Source of the DNA: an uncultured Candidatus Melainabacteria bacterium
GTDB taxonomy: Bacteria; Cyanobacteriota; Vampirovibrionia; Gastranaerophilales; Gastranaerophilaceae
DNA length: 12,128 nucleotides
Assembly (NCBI GenBank): GCA_934754735.1
Contig: CAKVJE010000056.1
Span: forward strand, 1 to 12,128
Direction of reading: 5' to 3'
Shown here: piece by piece, positions 6,173-12,128 of the stretch
How positions within the stretch are numbered: position 1 is the first letter of the stretch
Layout of the letters: the number at the start of each line of letters is the position of its first letter
Notes under the pieces: generated by a model
Databases searched by the model: none
Seen by the model: only the letters and a program-made list of their open reading frames with translations
Told to the model about the DNA's origin: nothing
Position numbers and translations under genes: made by a program

Positions 6173-6931
6173 ATGAAGTTTTTAGATATAAAGAAATGGG
6201 GAGGAACATTTGGGCTGTTTTTGTTCTCAATTATGCCGTCGAATGCTGCTATGACATTTCCGAATATTAATATTGGATTAGGTACAGCGAATACTCCGCA
6301 AGATTTCACAAACGGTTTGCAAATCCTTATTTGGTTAACGATTTTGACACTTGCGCCAAGTATTTTAATTATGACAACAAGTTTTATAAGACTTGTTGTT
6401 GTATTGTCGCTTACAAGACAGGCTATTGGCGCAGGTAATCTTCCGCCAAACCAAGTTATTACGAGTTTGGCATTAATTTTAACCTTCTTTATTATGGCGC
6501 CGACTTTTAATGAAATTAACGAGAAAGCTCTCCAACCTTATATGAACAATCAAATTACTCAACAAGTTGCGCTTGATAGAGGGATTGAGCCTGTTCGTAA
6601 ATTTATGTTTAAGCAAACGCATGAAAAAGAATTGGCGTTGTTTGTAAGAATGGCAAAAATAGAAAAGCCTAAAAATAAAGATGATGTTCCGACTTATGTT
6701 CTCTTACCGTCATTTATTTTGAGTGAACTTAAAACAGCTTTTACAATAGGTTTTGTAGTTTATCTTCCGTTTTTGGTAATTGATATTGTCGTTTCATCAG
6801 TTCTGGTATCAATGGGTATGATGTTCTTACCGCCAACAATGATTGCGCTGCCATTTAAGCTGATTATGTTTGTAATGGTCGACGGTTGGTATTTGGTAGT
6901 CAAATCGCTTGTAGAAAGCTTTGTAACCTAA
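6173..6931 (+). CDS. fliP: Flagellar type III export gate protein FliP
   Basis: 252 residues, a normal FliP length. FliP forms a pentamer that, with FliQ and FliR, makes the export gate in the inner membrane inside the flagellar basal body. As in most FliP proteins it has a cleavable signal peptide: hydrophobic FGLFLFSIMP and a SNA cleavage site near residues 23-26. Membrane helices lie at about 49-65, 95-110, 186-208 and 212-245. Family blocks are clear: TTSFIRLVVVLSLTRQAIG (68-86), LPPNQV (90-95), the FliP signature LPSFILSELKTAF (178-190), and LPPTMIALPFKLIMFVMVDG (219-238). The soluble loop between the second and third helices (about 112-172) is typical. The start is supported by AAGGA seven bases before the ATG. 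No frameshift or missing block is seen. fliQ follows after an unusual 145-base gap. Confidence 0.97.
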   Translation: MKFLDIKKWGGTFGLFLFSIMPSNAAMTFPNINIGLGTANTPQDFTNGLQILIWLTILTLAPSILIMTTSFIRLVVVLSLTRQAIGAGNLPPNQVITSLALILTFFIMAPTFNEINEKALQPYMNNQITQQVALDRGIEPVRKFMFKQTHEKELALFVRMAKIEKPKNKDDVPTYVLLPSFILSELKTAFTIGFVVYLPFLVIDIVVSSVLVSMGMMFLPPTMIALPFKLIMFVMVDGWYLVVKSLVESFVT

Positions 6932-6964
6932 TTGTTTTGAATGAATTAACAAGTGTCGGTCATT

Positions 6965-7049
6965 CCCTCTCAGAAGAACAATAAGTTCAACTTGTAAATA
7001 TAATATAATCGTGGAAGAAGGTTGAAAAAAGAGAGGACTAGGGAGAGGG
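6965..7049. repeat. Nested inverted-repeat element between fliP and fliQ
   Basis: Outer arm CCCTCTC (6965-6971) is complementary to GAGAGG (7031-7036) and, over all seven bases, to GAGAGGG (7043-7049). Inner arm TTCAAC (6986-6991) is complementary to GTTGAA (7021-7026). The two right-hand G-rich copies form GAGAGGACTAGGGAGAGGG. The loop contains two TATAAT boxes (6999-7004 and 7004-7009) without a good -35, which could start a transcript into fliQ. The C- and G-rich arms stand out from the AT-rich surroundings, which suggests a mobile or dispersed intergenic repeat rather than native spacer. Confidence 0.45.
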
Positions 7050-7076
7050 TTTTATTAAAATTTAGAAAGTAAAACA

Positions 7077-7352
7077 ATGAATCAAGATATAGTAATAACA
7101 CTTTTACAAAAAATGTTCATATTAACTTTGGAAATATCCGTTCCAATACTACTTGTTGGTGTAGTTTTGGGCCTTTTGGTAAGTATTTTCCAAACTGTAA
7201 CACAAATTCAGGAATCAACATTGACATTCGTTCCAAAAATTGTCGGTTGTGTGCTTCTGTTGATATTTTTAATGCCTTGGATGATAAGCGTCTTTATTAC
7301 GACATTTAATGAATTTATGGATATGATTCCTCAATTAATAGGTGTTGCATAA
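7077..7352 (+). CDS. fliQ: Flagellar type III export gate protein FliQ
   Basis: 91 residues, the usual FliQ size, with two membrane helices (about 15-37 and 54-75) joined by a short loop containing the family block QTVTQIQESTLTFVPKI (39-55). FliQ subunits wrap around the FliP5-FliR1 core of the export gate. The ATG at 7077 has only a weak AGAAAG-like site, unlike the strong sites of neighbouring genes. This may lower its translation relative to fliP or reflect the repeat-like insertion upstream. Its stop and the fliR start share one base (TAATG), so fliQ and fliR are translationally coupled. Confidence 0.96.
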   Translation: MNQDIVITLLQKMFILTLEISVPILLVGVVLGLLVSIFQTVTQIQESTLTFVPKIVGCVLLLIFLMPWMISVFITTFNEFMDMIPQLIGVA

Positions 7353-8131
7353 TGTTCAATTTGGATGTGTTGTTTTCAGTAAGCAATATAATTCTTTTTA
7401 TGGCAATCTTTACCAGATTGTCCGGATTATTTGCATCTGCTCCACTTTTTTCAACATATCCAATACCAATGCAAGTGAAAATTTGGTTAGCGGCTTGTAT
7501 TGCGTTTATCTTATTTCCAATAGTGCAATATAATACAAGTTTCGTTGTACCAAACTCTGTTCCGGCATTAACACTTATTTTATTTAAAGAATTTGTTATA
7601 GGTTTTGCAATGGGATATTGTGCAAATATCTTATTCGTGGGGATTGAACTCGGTGTAAATACATTTGCAGTTCAAATGGGCTTGTCTGCTGACCAAGCGC
7701 TGAACCCGACTTCCGGCGGACAATCACCTGTAATTACGCAAGCTTATACTTATTTAGCATCAATGCTATTTTTGGGATTAGGCGCACATCAATGGTTGTT
7801 TTCTGCAATTTATAACAGTTTTAAATCAATGCCTGTTGGATATGTGTTTACATTTTCTCCTGAACTTATCGGACAAATCGTACATTTGAGCGGTCAAATT
7901 TTTGGGATTGGTTTGAGTATTGCACTACCGATTTTTGGAATTTTATTCATTACAGATATTTTATTAGGTTTTACATCAAAAATGATGCCGCAAATGAACA
8001 TTTTTATGGTTTCTATGCCATTAAAAATTTATCTGGGCTTGTTACTTTCTTTAATGTTCATGCGCCCAATGGCAGAATATATAGGCGTTCTAATCGAACA
8101 GTTCTTAACACAAATTGCCGGCATGTTTTAA
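7352..8131 (+). CDS. fliR: Flagellar type III export gate protein FliR
   Basis: 259 residues, normal for FliR, a hydrophobic protein with about six membrane segments. The central block is diagnostic: LGVNTFAVQMGLSADQALNP (about 110-130), followed by TSGGQSPVITQ and then the AHQWLFSAIYNSFKSMPVG region. The C-terminal part (SKMMPQMNIFMVSMPLKIYL) matches the family end. One FliR completes the FliP5-FliQ4-FliR1 export gate. The start ATG overlaps the fliQ stop. There is no C-terminal FlhB fusion, and the next gene lies only 12 bases away on the opposite strand, so the operon ends here. A weak AAATT/AATTT stem before a T-rich run near 8141-8168 may help terminate transcription. Confidence 0.95.
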   Translation: MFNLDVLFSVSNIILFMAIFTRLSGLFASAPLFSTYPIPMQVKIWLAACIAFILFPIVQYNTSFVVPNSVPALTLILFKEFVIGFAMGYCANILFVGIELGVNTFAVQMGLSADQALNPTSGGQSPVITQAYTYLASMLFLGLGAHQWLFSAIYNSFKSMPVGYVFTFSPELIGQIVHLSGQIFGIGLSIALPIFGILFITDILLGFTSKMMPQMNIFMVSMPLKIYLGLLLSLMFMRPMAEYIGVLIEQFLTQIAGMF

Positions 8132-8143
8132 CGTAAAATTCTA

Positions 8144-8728
8144 TCAATTTATAATTTTTTTTATTTTTTTCAAATCTTCCAGCATGAAATATCTAGGGCT
8201 GTCTTTTTCTAAAGAGTGGTATCTCAATAGATAGGACGGGTGGAATATTGGAATGCATTTACGGGGTTTTCCGCCGATTTCAATATTCAAAATTTCACCT
8301 CTAATTTTTGAAATAGCAATTTTTTTATTATAAAAAGATTTAAGAGCAGTTGAACCACAAAAAATCAAAACTTCCGGATTAATAATTTCAATTTGTTTCA
8401 GTAGATAATCTTCGCAACGTTTTTTCTCTTCATCAGACGGAACTCGATTTTTAGGAGGTCTACATTTTACGGTATTAATTATGTACAAGTCTTTTTTTCT
8501 TGAAATCCCAGCTTTTTCTAAGAACTCATTTAAAAGCTTGCCAGCTCTGCCTACAAATGGAGTTCCTGTTTTATCTTCATTTTCACCGGGAGCTTCACCA
8601 ATAAGTATTGCACGTGCAGTTTCAGGATCTCCATCAGAAAAAACTATATTATTTCTTGTTTCGCCTAAAATGCATTTTTTGCATCCTAAACACTCTTGTT
8701 TTAAACTTTCTAATTTTTTAGCTTTCAT
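8144..8728 (-). CDS. Uracil-DNA glycosylase, family 4 (4Fe-4S)
   Basis: Removes uracil from DNA as the first step of base excision repair. With the ATG at 8728 as start the protein has 194 residues. Motif A is GEAPGENED (45-53) and the second motif is HPSYLLR (163-169). Four cysteines at 13, 16, 89 and 105 have spacings of 3 and 16 within the two pairs, as in the iron-sulfur family 4 enzymes; a fifth, C19, is extra. PFVGRAGKLLNEFLE and INTVKCRPPKNRVPS are also family blocks. I chose ATG 8728 over the in-frame TTG at 8764. AAGGA precedes the ATG, the first cysteine then falls at the usual place, and the TTG would overlap the upstream gene. It follows that gene by 26 bases and probably shares its transcript. 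It converges on fliR. Confidence 0.93.
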   Translation of the reverse strand: MKAKKLESLKQECLGCKKCILGETRNNIVFSDGDPETARAILIGEAPGENEDKTGTPFVGRAGKLLNEFLEKAGISRKKDLYIINTVKCRPPKNRVPSDEEKKRCEDYLLKQIEIINPEVLIFCGSTALKSFYNKKIAISKIRGEILNIEIGGKPRKCIPIFHPSYLLRYHSLEKDSPRYFMLEDLKKIKKIIN

Positions 8729-8754
8729 ACTTTCCTTGTCTATATAAATTTTGT

Positions 8755-9465
8755 TTAATTGCAAATGCTGAATTCATCAATCAGGATTGCATACACGGTT
8801 TCGCCTTTTTTAGCTTTGTAGTGACATCCTGGGGTAATTAATCCTAGTGCAAGACCAACACCACAGCCGATTGGAATCCCAATTGCGAGTCCTGTTCCTA
8901 TTTTAGCAGGAGTAGGAATAAATGCAAAGCCTACGCCAGCACCTGCACCGGCAGCACCAAGAGTTAGGGTGGACAAAGTTAATTTCCCTGCAGTTGTCCA
9001 CGGTCCTTCTTTAAGCTTGTAATCTTTTGTAAAAGGACGTGCTTTTATATCAATGCAAGTATTATCAGGTAATACTATGTTTCGAAAAATCAAACTTACT
9101 CTTGCGTTTTTATTAAACCACTTTGGTTTTTCAATATTGGTAACTTCTGCAACTATTTTAGTTCCACAAGGTAAAATTAAAGTTCCTTCTGTTGTATAAA
9201 GTGCTTGAGGAACTACAAAATGCACTAAAGTTCCGGCTTGTGAACATTTAGAAAAATATTTTTCATCAAATACAAATTGTAATACATTGCCTCTTTCAAC
9301 CGTTTTTCTTAGATTTGTTATTGTTACTACGTTGCAAGGAGCTTTTTTGTGAACATCTAAATGTTCTATGCTTTTCGTTGTTTCGCAGTAATTAGCTAAA
9401 ACAGGTATAGAATTCAACCCTATAATAGAATATAAAATTAGTATTGATAATAATCTATTAAACAT
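8755..9465 (-). CDS. Exported glycine-rich protein of unknown function
   Basis: 236 residues, family not recognised. A Sec signal peptide spans about residues 1-24 (MFNRLLSILILYSIIGL, probable cleavage after VLA). Residues about 45-145 form a beta-rich domain, including LPCGTKIVAEVTN (98-110), KNARVSLIFRNIVLPD (119-134) and IDIKARPF. The rhythm is loosely like the beta domain of TrbI/VirB10-type proteins, but I would not assign it. Residues 161-210 are a glycine/alanine-rich hydrophobic stretch (GAAGAGAGVGF; GTGLAIGIPIGCGVGLALGL) of the glycine-zipper kind, which may insert in a membrane. The end, KKGETVYAILIDEF, returns to beta structure. Eight cysteines are present, many for a protein of this size. 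The start is supported by TAGGAG seven bases upstream and a promoter at 9496-9524. The uracil-DNA glycosylase gene follows. Confidence 0.85.
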   Translation of the reverse strand: MFNRLLSILILYSIIGLNSIPVLANYCETTKSIEHLDVHKKAPCNVVTITNLRKTVERGNVLQFVFDEKYFSKCSQAGTLVHFVVPQALYTTEGTLILPCGTKIVAEVTNIEKPKWFNKNARVSLIFRNIVLPDNTCIDIKARPFTKDYKLKEGPWTTAGKLTLSTLTLGAAGAGAGVGFAFIPTPAKIGTGLAIGIPIGCGVGLALGLITPGCHYKAKKGETVYAILIDEFSICN

Positions 9466-9495
9466 CTTTATGCTCCTATTAAAAACTATGTTTTA

Positions 9496-9524
9496 AGTAT
9501 AACGCATCATATATGCTTTCTCAA
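9496..9524 (-). promoter_or_regulatory. Sigma70-type promoter for the exported protein/udg operon
   Basis: On the minus strand TTGAGA (9524-9519) is followed after exactly 17 bases by TATACT (9501-9496); each box matches consensus at five of six positions. Transcription would begin near 9489, just upstream of the TAGGAG ribosome site before ATG 9465. It is the best-matched promoter in this half of the window. Confidence 0.7.
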
Positions 9525-9582
9525 TAGTAAGCTGGTTAAGAAAATTTAATAATTAGAAATGTGTATAAATGATGTATGATTT

Positions 9583-9619
9583 GTTGCGTTCGGGCATGCC
9601 TGCAACTAGATTTTTTTTT
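9583..9619 (+). terminator. Hairpin plus T9, terminator-like, in a divergent intergenic region
   Basis: GTTGC (9583-9587) pairs with GCAAC (9602-9606). The loop can form a further short GG/CC stem, and nine T residues follow at 9611-9619 after four bases. The shape is that of an intrinsic terminator for plus-strand transcription. No plus-strand gene lies upstream within the gap, so it would end a short RNA or act as an attenuator before the 666-aa gene. The stem is only five or six pairs long, so it may be weak. Confidence 0.4.
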
Positions 9620-9626
9620 AATAATA

Positions 9627-9652
9627 TGGTATCATTAACCGTAGTATGGGAG
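9627..9652 (+). promoter_or_regulatory. Extended -10 promoter and ribosome site of the 666-aa gene
   Basis: TGGTATCAT at 9627-9635 fits an extended -10 (TGn plus five of six TATAAT bases), with no clear -35. The T-run at 9611-9619 lies just upstream. GGGAG at 9648-9652 is the ribosome site for the GTG start at 9661. The Ycf45-like gene also appears to use an extended -10. Confidence 0.45.
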
Positions 9653-9660
9653 AGTGTTAG

Positions 9661-11661
9661 GTGAATACTGATAATTTTTTAATAGAAGAGAGTGAAATCG
9701 AGTTTGCGCAGAATGTGTGTAAATTGATAAGTGATGCAAGTACTCGTAATAGAGCTGTTGCAAATGCTTTTGGTGCAAGAATTGCAGAAAAGTTTTTTGA
9801 TAAAGATTGCTATAAAGTCGATGATATTTCCGGGCTTCATAATATAGGTCAAATTCTGGATGAGTTTGATATTTCGGATATTTATATAAACAATTCTTAT
9901 ATAGATGTAAGATTGTTTTTTAATGAAGATGAGTTAAGTGTTCCGAAAGCGCATTTTGATAATAACCTGCTCCCTGTTGCTTACATGTTTGTAAGAATTA
10001 CGCCTGATTTATCCAATGCTACTGTAACTGGTTTCATTGCGTCAGAAAATGTCGATACAACACAAGATATTGGCGGATATTATCCTGTTAAAGAGGAACA
10101 GTTAGTTTCCTTCTACGATATAGAGCCATTGCTTATTACAAAAGAAGATTCTTATACAGTAGAAGAAGTTGATATTTTTGCATTTTTAGACGGCAAGATA
10201 GAAGATAGAAATGCATTTGTTAGAGAATTGATTGCTTCTGAAAATGGTCGTTTGAAATTTGCTAAAGCGGTTAAGGCTCAGTATGCATTTAATTTTATTT
10301 CGTTTAACGATAAAGATAATGCATCAAAAGAACAAGAACCTGATTTGCTAAATGATGATTTTGTGGGGATTGAAGAAGATGATTTATTAGAATTAGATTC
10401 TAACGCGCAAAATGAAGCTTTATTAGAAGAACCTGCAAATTTGGATGATTCTTTTGATATGTTAGATGCTGCACCATTAGAAGGTGTGGATGAATTAAGT
10501 TTTGAAGGTGAAGCGGATTTAGTTGCTGATACAAATTTGGAAACCGATACACTTTCTGAATTGGGTGCTGAAATTGGTGAAAATGATTCTTTGATTGCAG
10601 AAGATGACAATGTATCTGCAGTTGATGATCTTGATATTATAGATGATATTCAGTCAGATAATGGAGAAGAATCAAGTTTTGAATTTTCTACTGTAACGAC
10701 TCCGAGTCTTGACACAATGGGCGATAATTTGGATGATTTATTGAATGAAGACAATTCATTGGATATCAATAATGAGATTGTAGAAACCAAACAAGAAGAG
10801 AAAATTCAAGAACAGGATACAGTTCAGCCACAAGAAGAGGTTGTTGTTGACACGGAAGGTGTTTTAGATGAAGAACCGGAACAAGTAATTCAAAAATCTG
10901 AATCAGCAGAAGATGTTATCGAGCCAACAGATGAAGCAACTGACAATACAGAACAAATTGATACTTTGTTCAATAGTGATGAACAAGACCTTGCAGATGA
11001 AAATGTAGATTTTGTACCTCCTCAAAAACAAAAAAGTTCAATAAAATTGTTGGCTATTGTTGGTTTGTTGGTAGTTTTGGGTGCTGTTGGATATTTTGGT
11101 TACAATCAGTTTGCTAATCAACAATCTTCAGAAGAGGATTCCGGTATCGTTGCTGATACTGTAGAAACAAAACAAACAACACAACTACCTGCTCAACCTC
11201 AAGAAGAAGCCATGCCGGTTGAATCAGTAGAAAATACTGCACCTAATGTTGTTACAAATGAAGGAACATCTGAATCAATACCGGCTATTGAACAAAATCT
11301 CGATGCATCAATTCTTGTTTCTAATTTGAAAGTAGATTGGGAAGTTCCGTCAGGATATGCTTCAAACACTTCTGCAAAGAGATATTTAGTAAAGTTAGGT
11401 AAGATTATTCAATTAAATTTAAAAACAGAATTATTATTACTAAATAAACCGCCAATATCAAATAAAATTACTGTAGAGATTAAATATAATAGTGGTACAA
11501 AGAAATTTGAGGCAGTTGGCATTGTGCAATCCAGCGGTGAAAAAGTTGTTGATGATTTGATATTGCAAACAGTTAACAAAGCTCTTGCTATGAATTTAAG
11601 CACTAATTTTGATTCATTTAGCAAATTACAAGGTAATCCTGTTTTAATAATACATTTATAA
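9661..11661 (+). CDS. Single-pass membrane protein: DUF1822-like N-domain, acidic linker, TonB-C-like end
   Basis: 666 residues starting with GTG behind GGGAG. Residues about 12-160 resemble the cyanobacterial DUF1822 family as I remember it: a helical start (STRNRAVANAF), a DIYINNSYIDVRL strand pair, then LLPVAYMFVRI and ATVTGFIAS. This match is tentative. Residues 222-455 are a long, very acidic low-complexity linker. KQKSS (456-460) precedes one membrane helix, IKLLAIVGLLVVLGAVGYFG (461-480). By the positive-inside rule the first 455 residues are cytoplasmic. A Q/E/P-rich periplasmic linker follows, then residues 549-666. These contain VEIKYNSGTKKFEAVGIVQS, SGEKVVDDLILQTVNKAL and a final VLIIHL strand, the beta-alpha-beta pattern of TonB C-terminal domains. 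A role in linking cytoplasmic or inner-membrane events to the envelope is inferred, not shown. The next gene starts 22 bases on and is probably in the same operon. Confidence 0.88.
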   Translation: MNTDNFLIEESEIEFAQNVCKLISDASTRNRAVANAFGARIAEKFFDKDCYKVDDISGLHNIGQILDEFDISDIYINNSYIDVRLFFNEDELSVPKAHFDNNLLPVAYMFVRITPDLSNATVTGFIASENVDTTQDIGGYYPVKEEQLVSFYDIEPLLITKEDSYTVEEVDIFAFLDGKIEDRNAFVRELIASENGRLKFAKAVKAQYAFNFISFNDKDNASKEQEPDLLNDDFVGIEEDDLLELDSNAQNEALLEEPANLDDSFDMLDAAPLEGVDELSFEGEADLVADTNLETDTLSELGAEIGENDSLIAEDDNVSAVDDLDIIDDIQSDNGEESSFEFSTVTTPSLDTMGDNLDDLLNEDNSLDINNEIVETKQEEKIQEQDTVQPQEEVVVDTEGVLDEEPEQVIQKSESAEDVIEPTDEATDNTEQIDTLFNSDEQDLADENVDFVPPQKQKSSIKLLAIVGLLVVLGAVGYFGYNQFANQQSSEEDSGIVADTVETKQTTQLPAQPQEEAMPVESVENTAPNVVTNEGTSESIPAIEQNLDASILVSNLKVDWEVPSGYASNTSAKRYLVKLGKIIQLNLKTELLLLNKPPISNKITVEIKYNSGTKKFEAVGIVQSSGEKVVDDLILQTVNKALAMNLSTNFDSFSKLQGNPVLIIHL

Positions 11662-11683
11662 TTAATAAATAAAAGAGAGTGAT

Positions 11684-12128
11684 ATGGAAAAGACTAATAA
11701 ATACTATGGCGTTATTGAAAATTTAGTAAGAAATCACAAAAAGTTTCAAGGACTTGAAGCTATTTTGGAAGATATTATTGATGATGTTTATGCGCATTCA
11801 GAAGTTATTATAAATTCAATTAACAATGACAGCGTAATTCAAGCGTATCTTGAAAAAGTAGTCTCTACTTCTATTATCACTGTTCCTAAAAAAATGGGAT
11901 TTCATTCTGAAATCAAACATAGGGTTGTCACACCTGAACTTCTAATGCAACCTGAAGAACCACAAGTTCAACCTGCAAAAGAAGTGAAAGAGGTTGTTAA
12001 CAACGACTTAGTTGATAAAATGATAAACAGTATGCCGGCTGAAACCGTTGTTGAAAATACGGAAGCTCAAGATGTAGTACTTGATAATTTAGATACAGAA
12101 CTTGATTTTGAACCGGAAACAGATAGTG
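11684..12128 (+). CDS. Protein of unknown function, acidic tail, truncated by the window end
   Basis: 148 residues are visible before the window ends, with no stop. ATG 11684 has a GAGAG ribosome-like site a few bases upstream and follows the 666-aa gene after 22 bases, so the two are probably co-transcribed. Residues 1-75 look like a small helical domain (YYGVIENLVRNHKKFQGLEA, then EDIIDDVYAHSEVIINSI and AYLEKVVSTSIITVPKKMGF). After that the chain turns into a disordered, acidic, P/Q/E/V-rich region with stretches such as LDNLDTELDFEPETDS. This style, a folded N-terminal part and an acidic linker, is the same as in the upstream protein, so it may also be a single-pass membrane protein. I recognise no family. 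Confidence 0.8.
   Translation, partial: MEKTNKYYGVIENLVRNHKKFQGLEAILEDIIDDVYAHSEVIINSINNDSVIQAYLEKVVSTSIITVPKKMGFHSEIKHRVVTPELLMQPEEPQVQPAKEVKEVVNNDLVDKMINSMPAETVVENTEAQDVVLDNLDTELDFEPETDS

Noticed and set aside
8132..8170. Strong bidirectional terminator between fliR and the glycosylase gene
   Set aside because: Only a short A/T-only stem before a T-rich run is present, so I mention it under fliR and do not call a separate feature.
8729..8764. Longer start (TTG at 8764) for the uracil-DNA glycosylase
   Set aside because: It overlaps the upstream gene and has no ribosome site. ATG 8728 has AAGGA and puts the first cysteine at the family's usual position.
10278..10610. 110-codon minus-strand frame inside the 666-aa gene
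   Set aside because: It is a serine- and lysine-rich mirror of the acidic low-complexity linker on the other strand, with no ribosome site or independent family signal.

Overview
The window looks like the chromosome of a non-photosynthetic cyanobacterial relative, most likely Melainabacteria/Vampirovibrionia and possibly gut Gastranaerophilales. It is strongly AT-rich. It carries a Ycf45-type (SpoIIIAA-like) R3H ATPase of the kind found in cyanobacteria and plastids, next to flagellar export genes. Two adjacent unknown proteins carry short N-terminal leaders ending in an F-(x)-G motif that I associate with this lineage. The assignment rests on remembered protein families, not on a search.

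Left end (1-1138, minus strand): the edge of an integrated element. In transcription order it holds a protein with two tandem excisionase-like HTH domains, a 50-residue coiled-coil ORF, and the N-terminal 163 residues of a tyrosine recombinase whose catalytic domain lies beyond base 1. The last two ORFs are out of frame by one base at an A6 run and may be a single gene.

1193-4348: three genes of unknown function. Two form a minus-strand operon (213 aa, then 411 aa) behind a good sigma70-type promoter. Divergent from them is a 351-aa protein with a Sec signal peptide. The 213-aa protein contains a duplicated HIMP motif.

4349-8131 (plus): a Ycf45-like ATPase with its own promoter and a structured leader, then fliP, fliQ and fliR of the flagellar type III export gate. 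fliP and fliQ are separated by 145 bases of repeat-like DNA; fliQ and fliR overlap by one base. The rest of the export apparatus is not in the window.

8144-9465 (minus): a glycine-rich exported protein of unknown function, followed by a family 4 (Fe-S) uracil-DNA glycosylase, probably co-transcribed from a promoter at 9496-9524.

9661-12128 (plus): a 666-aa single-pass membrane protein whose parts resemble a cyanobacterial DUF1822 domain (N-terminal, cytoplasmic), a long acidic linker, one membrane helix and a TonB-C-like periplasmic domain. It is followed after 22 bases by a second acidic-tailed gene cut by the window end. This pair and the secreted-protein cluster at 1193-4348 are the least explained parts. 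I saw no tRNA, rRNA, CRISPR array or complete insertion sequence. No gap between genes exceeds about 210 bases.
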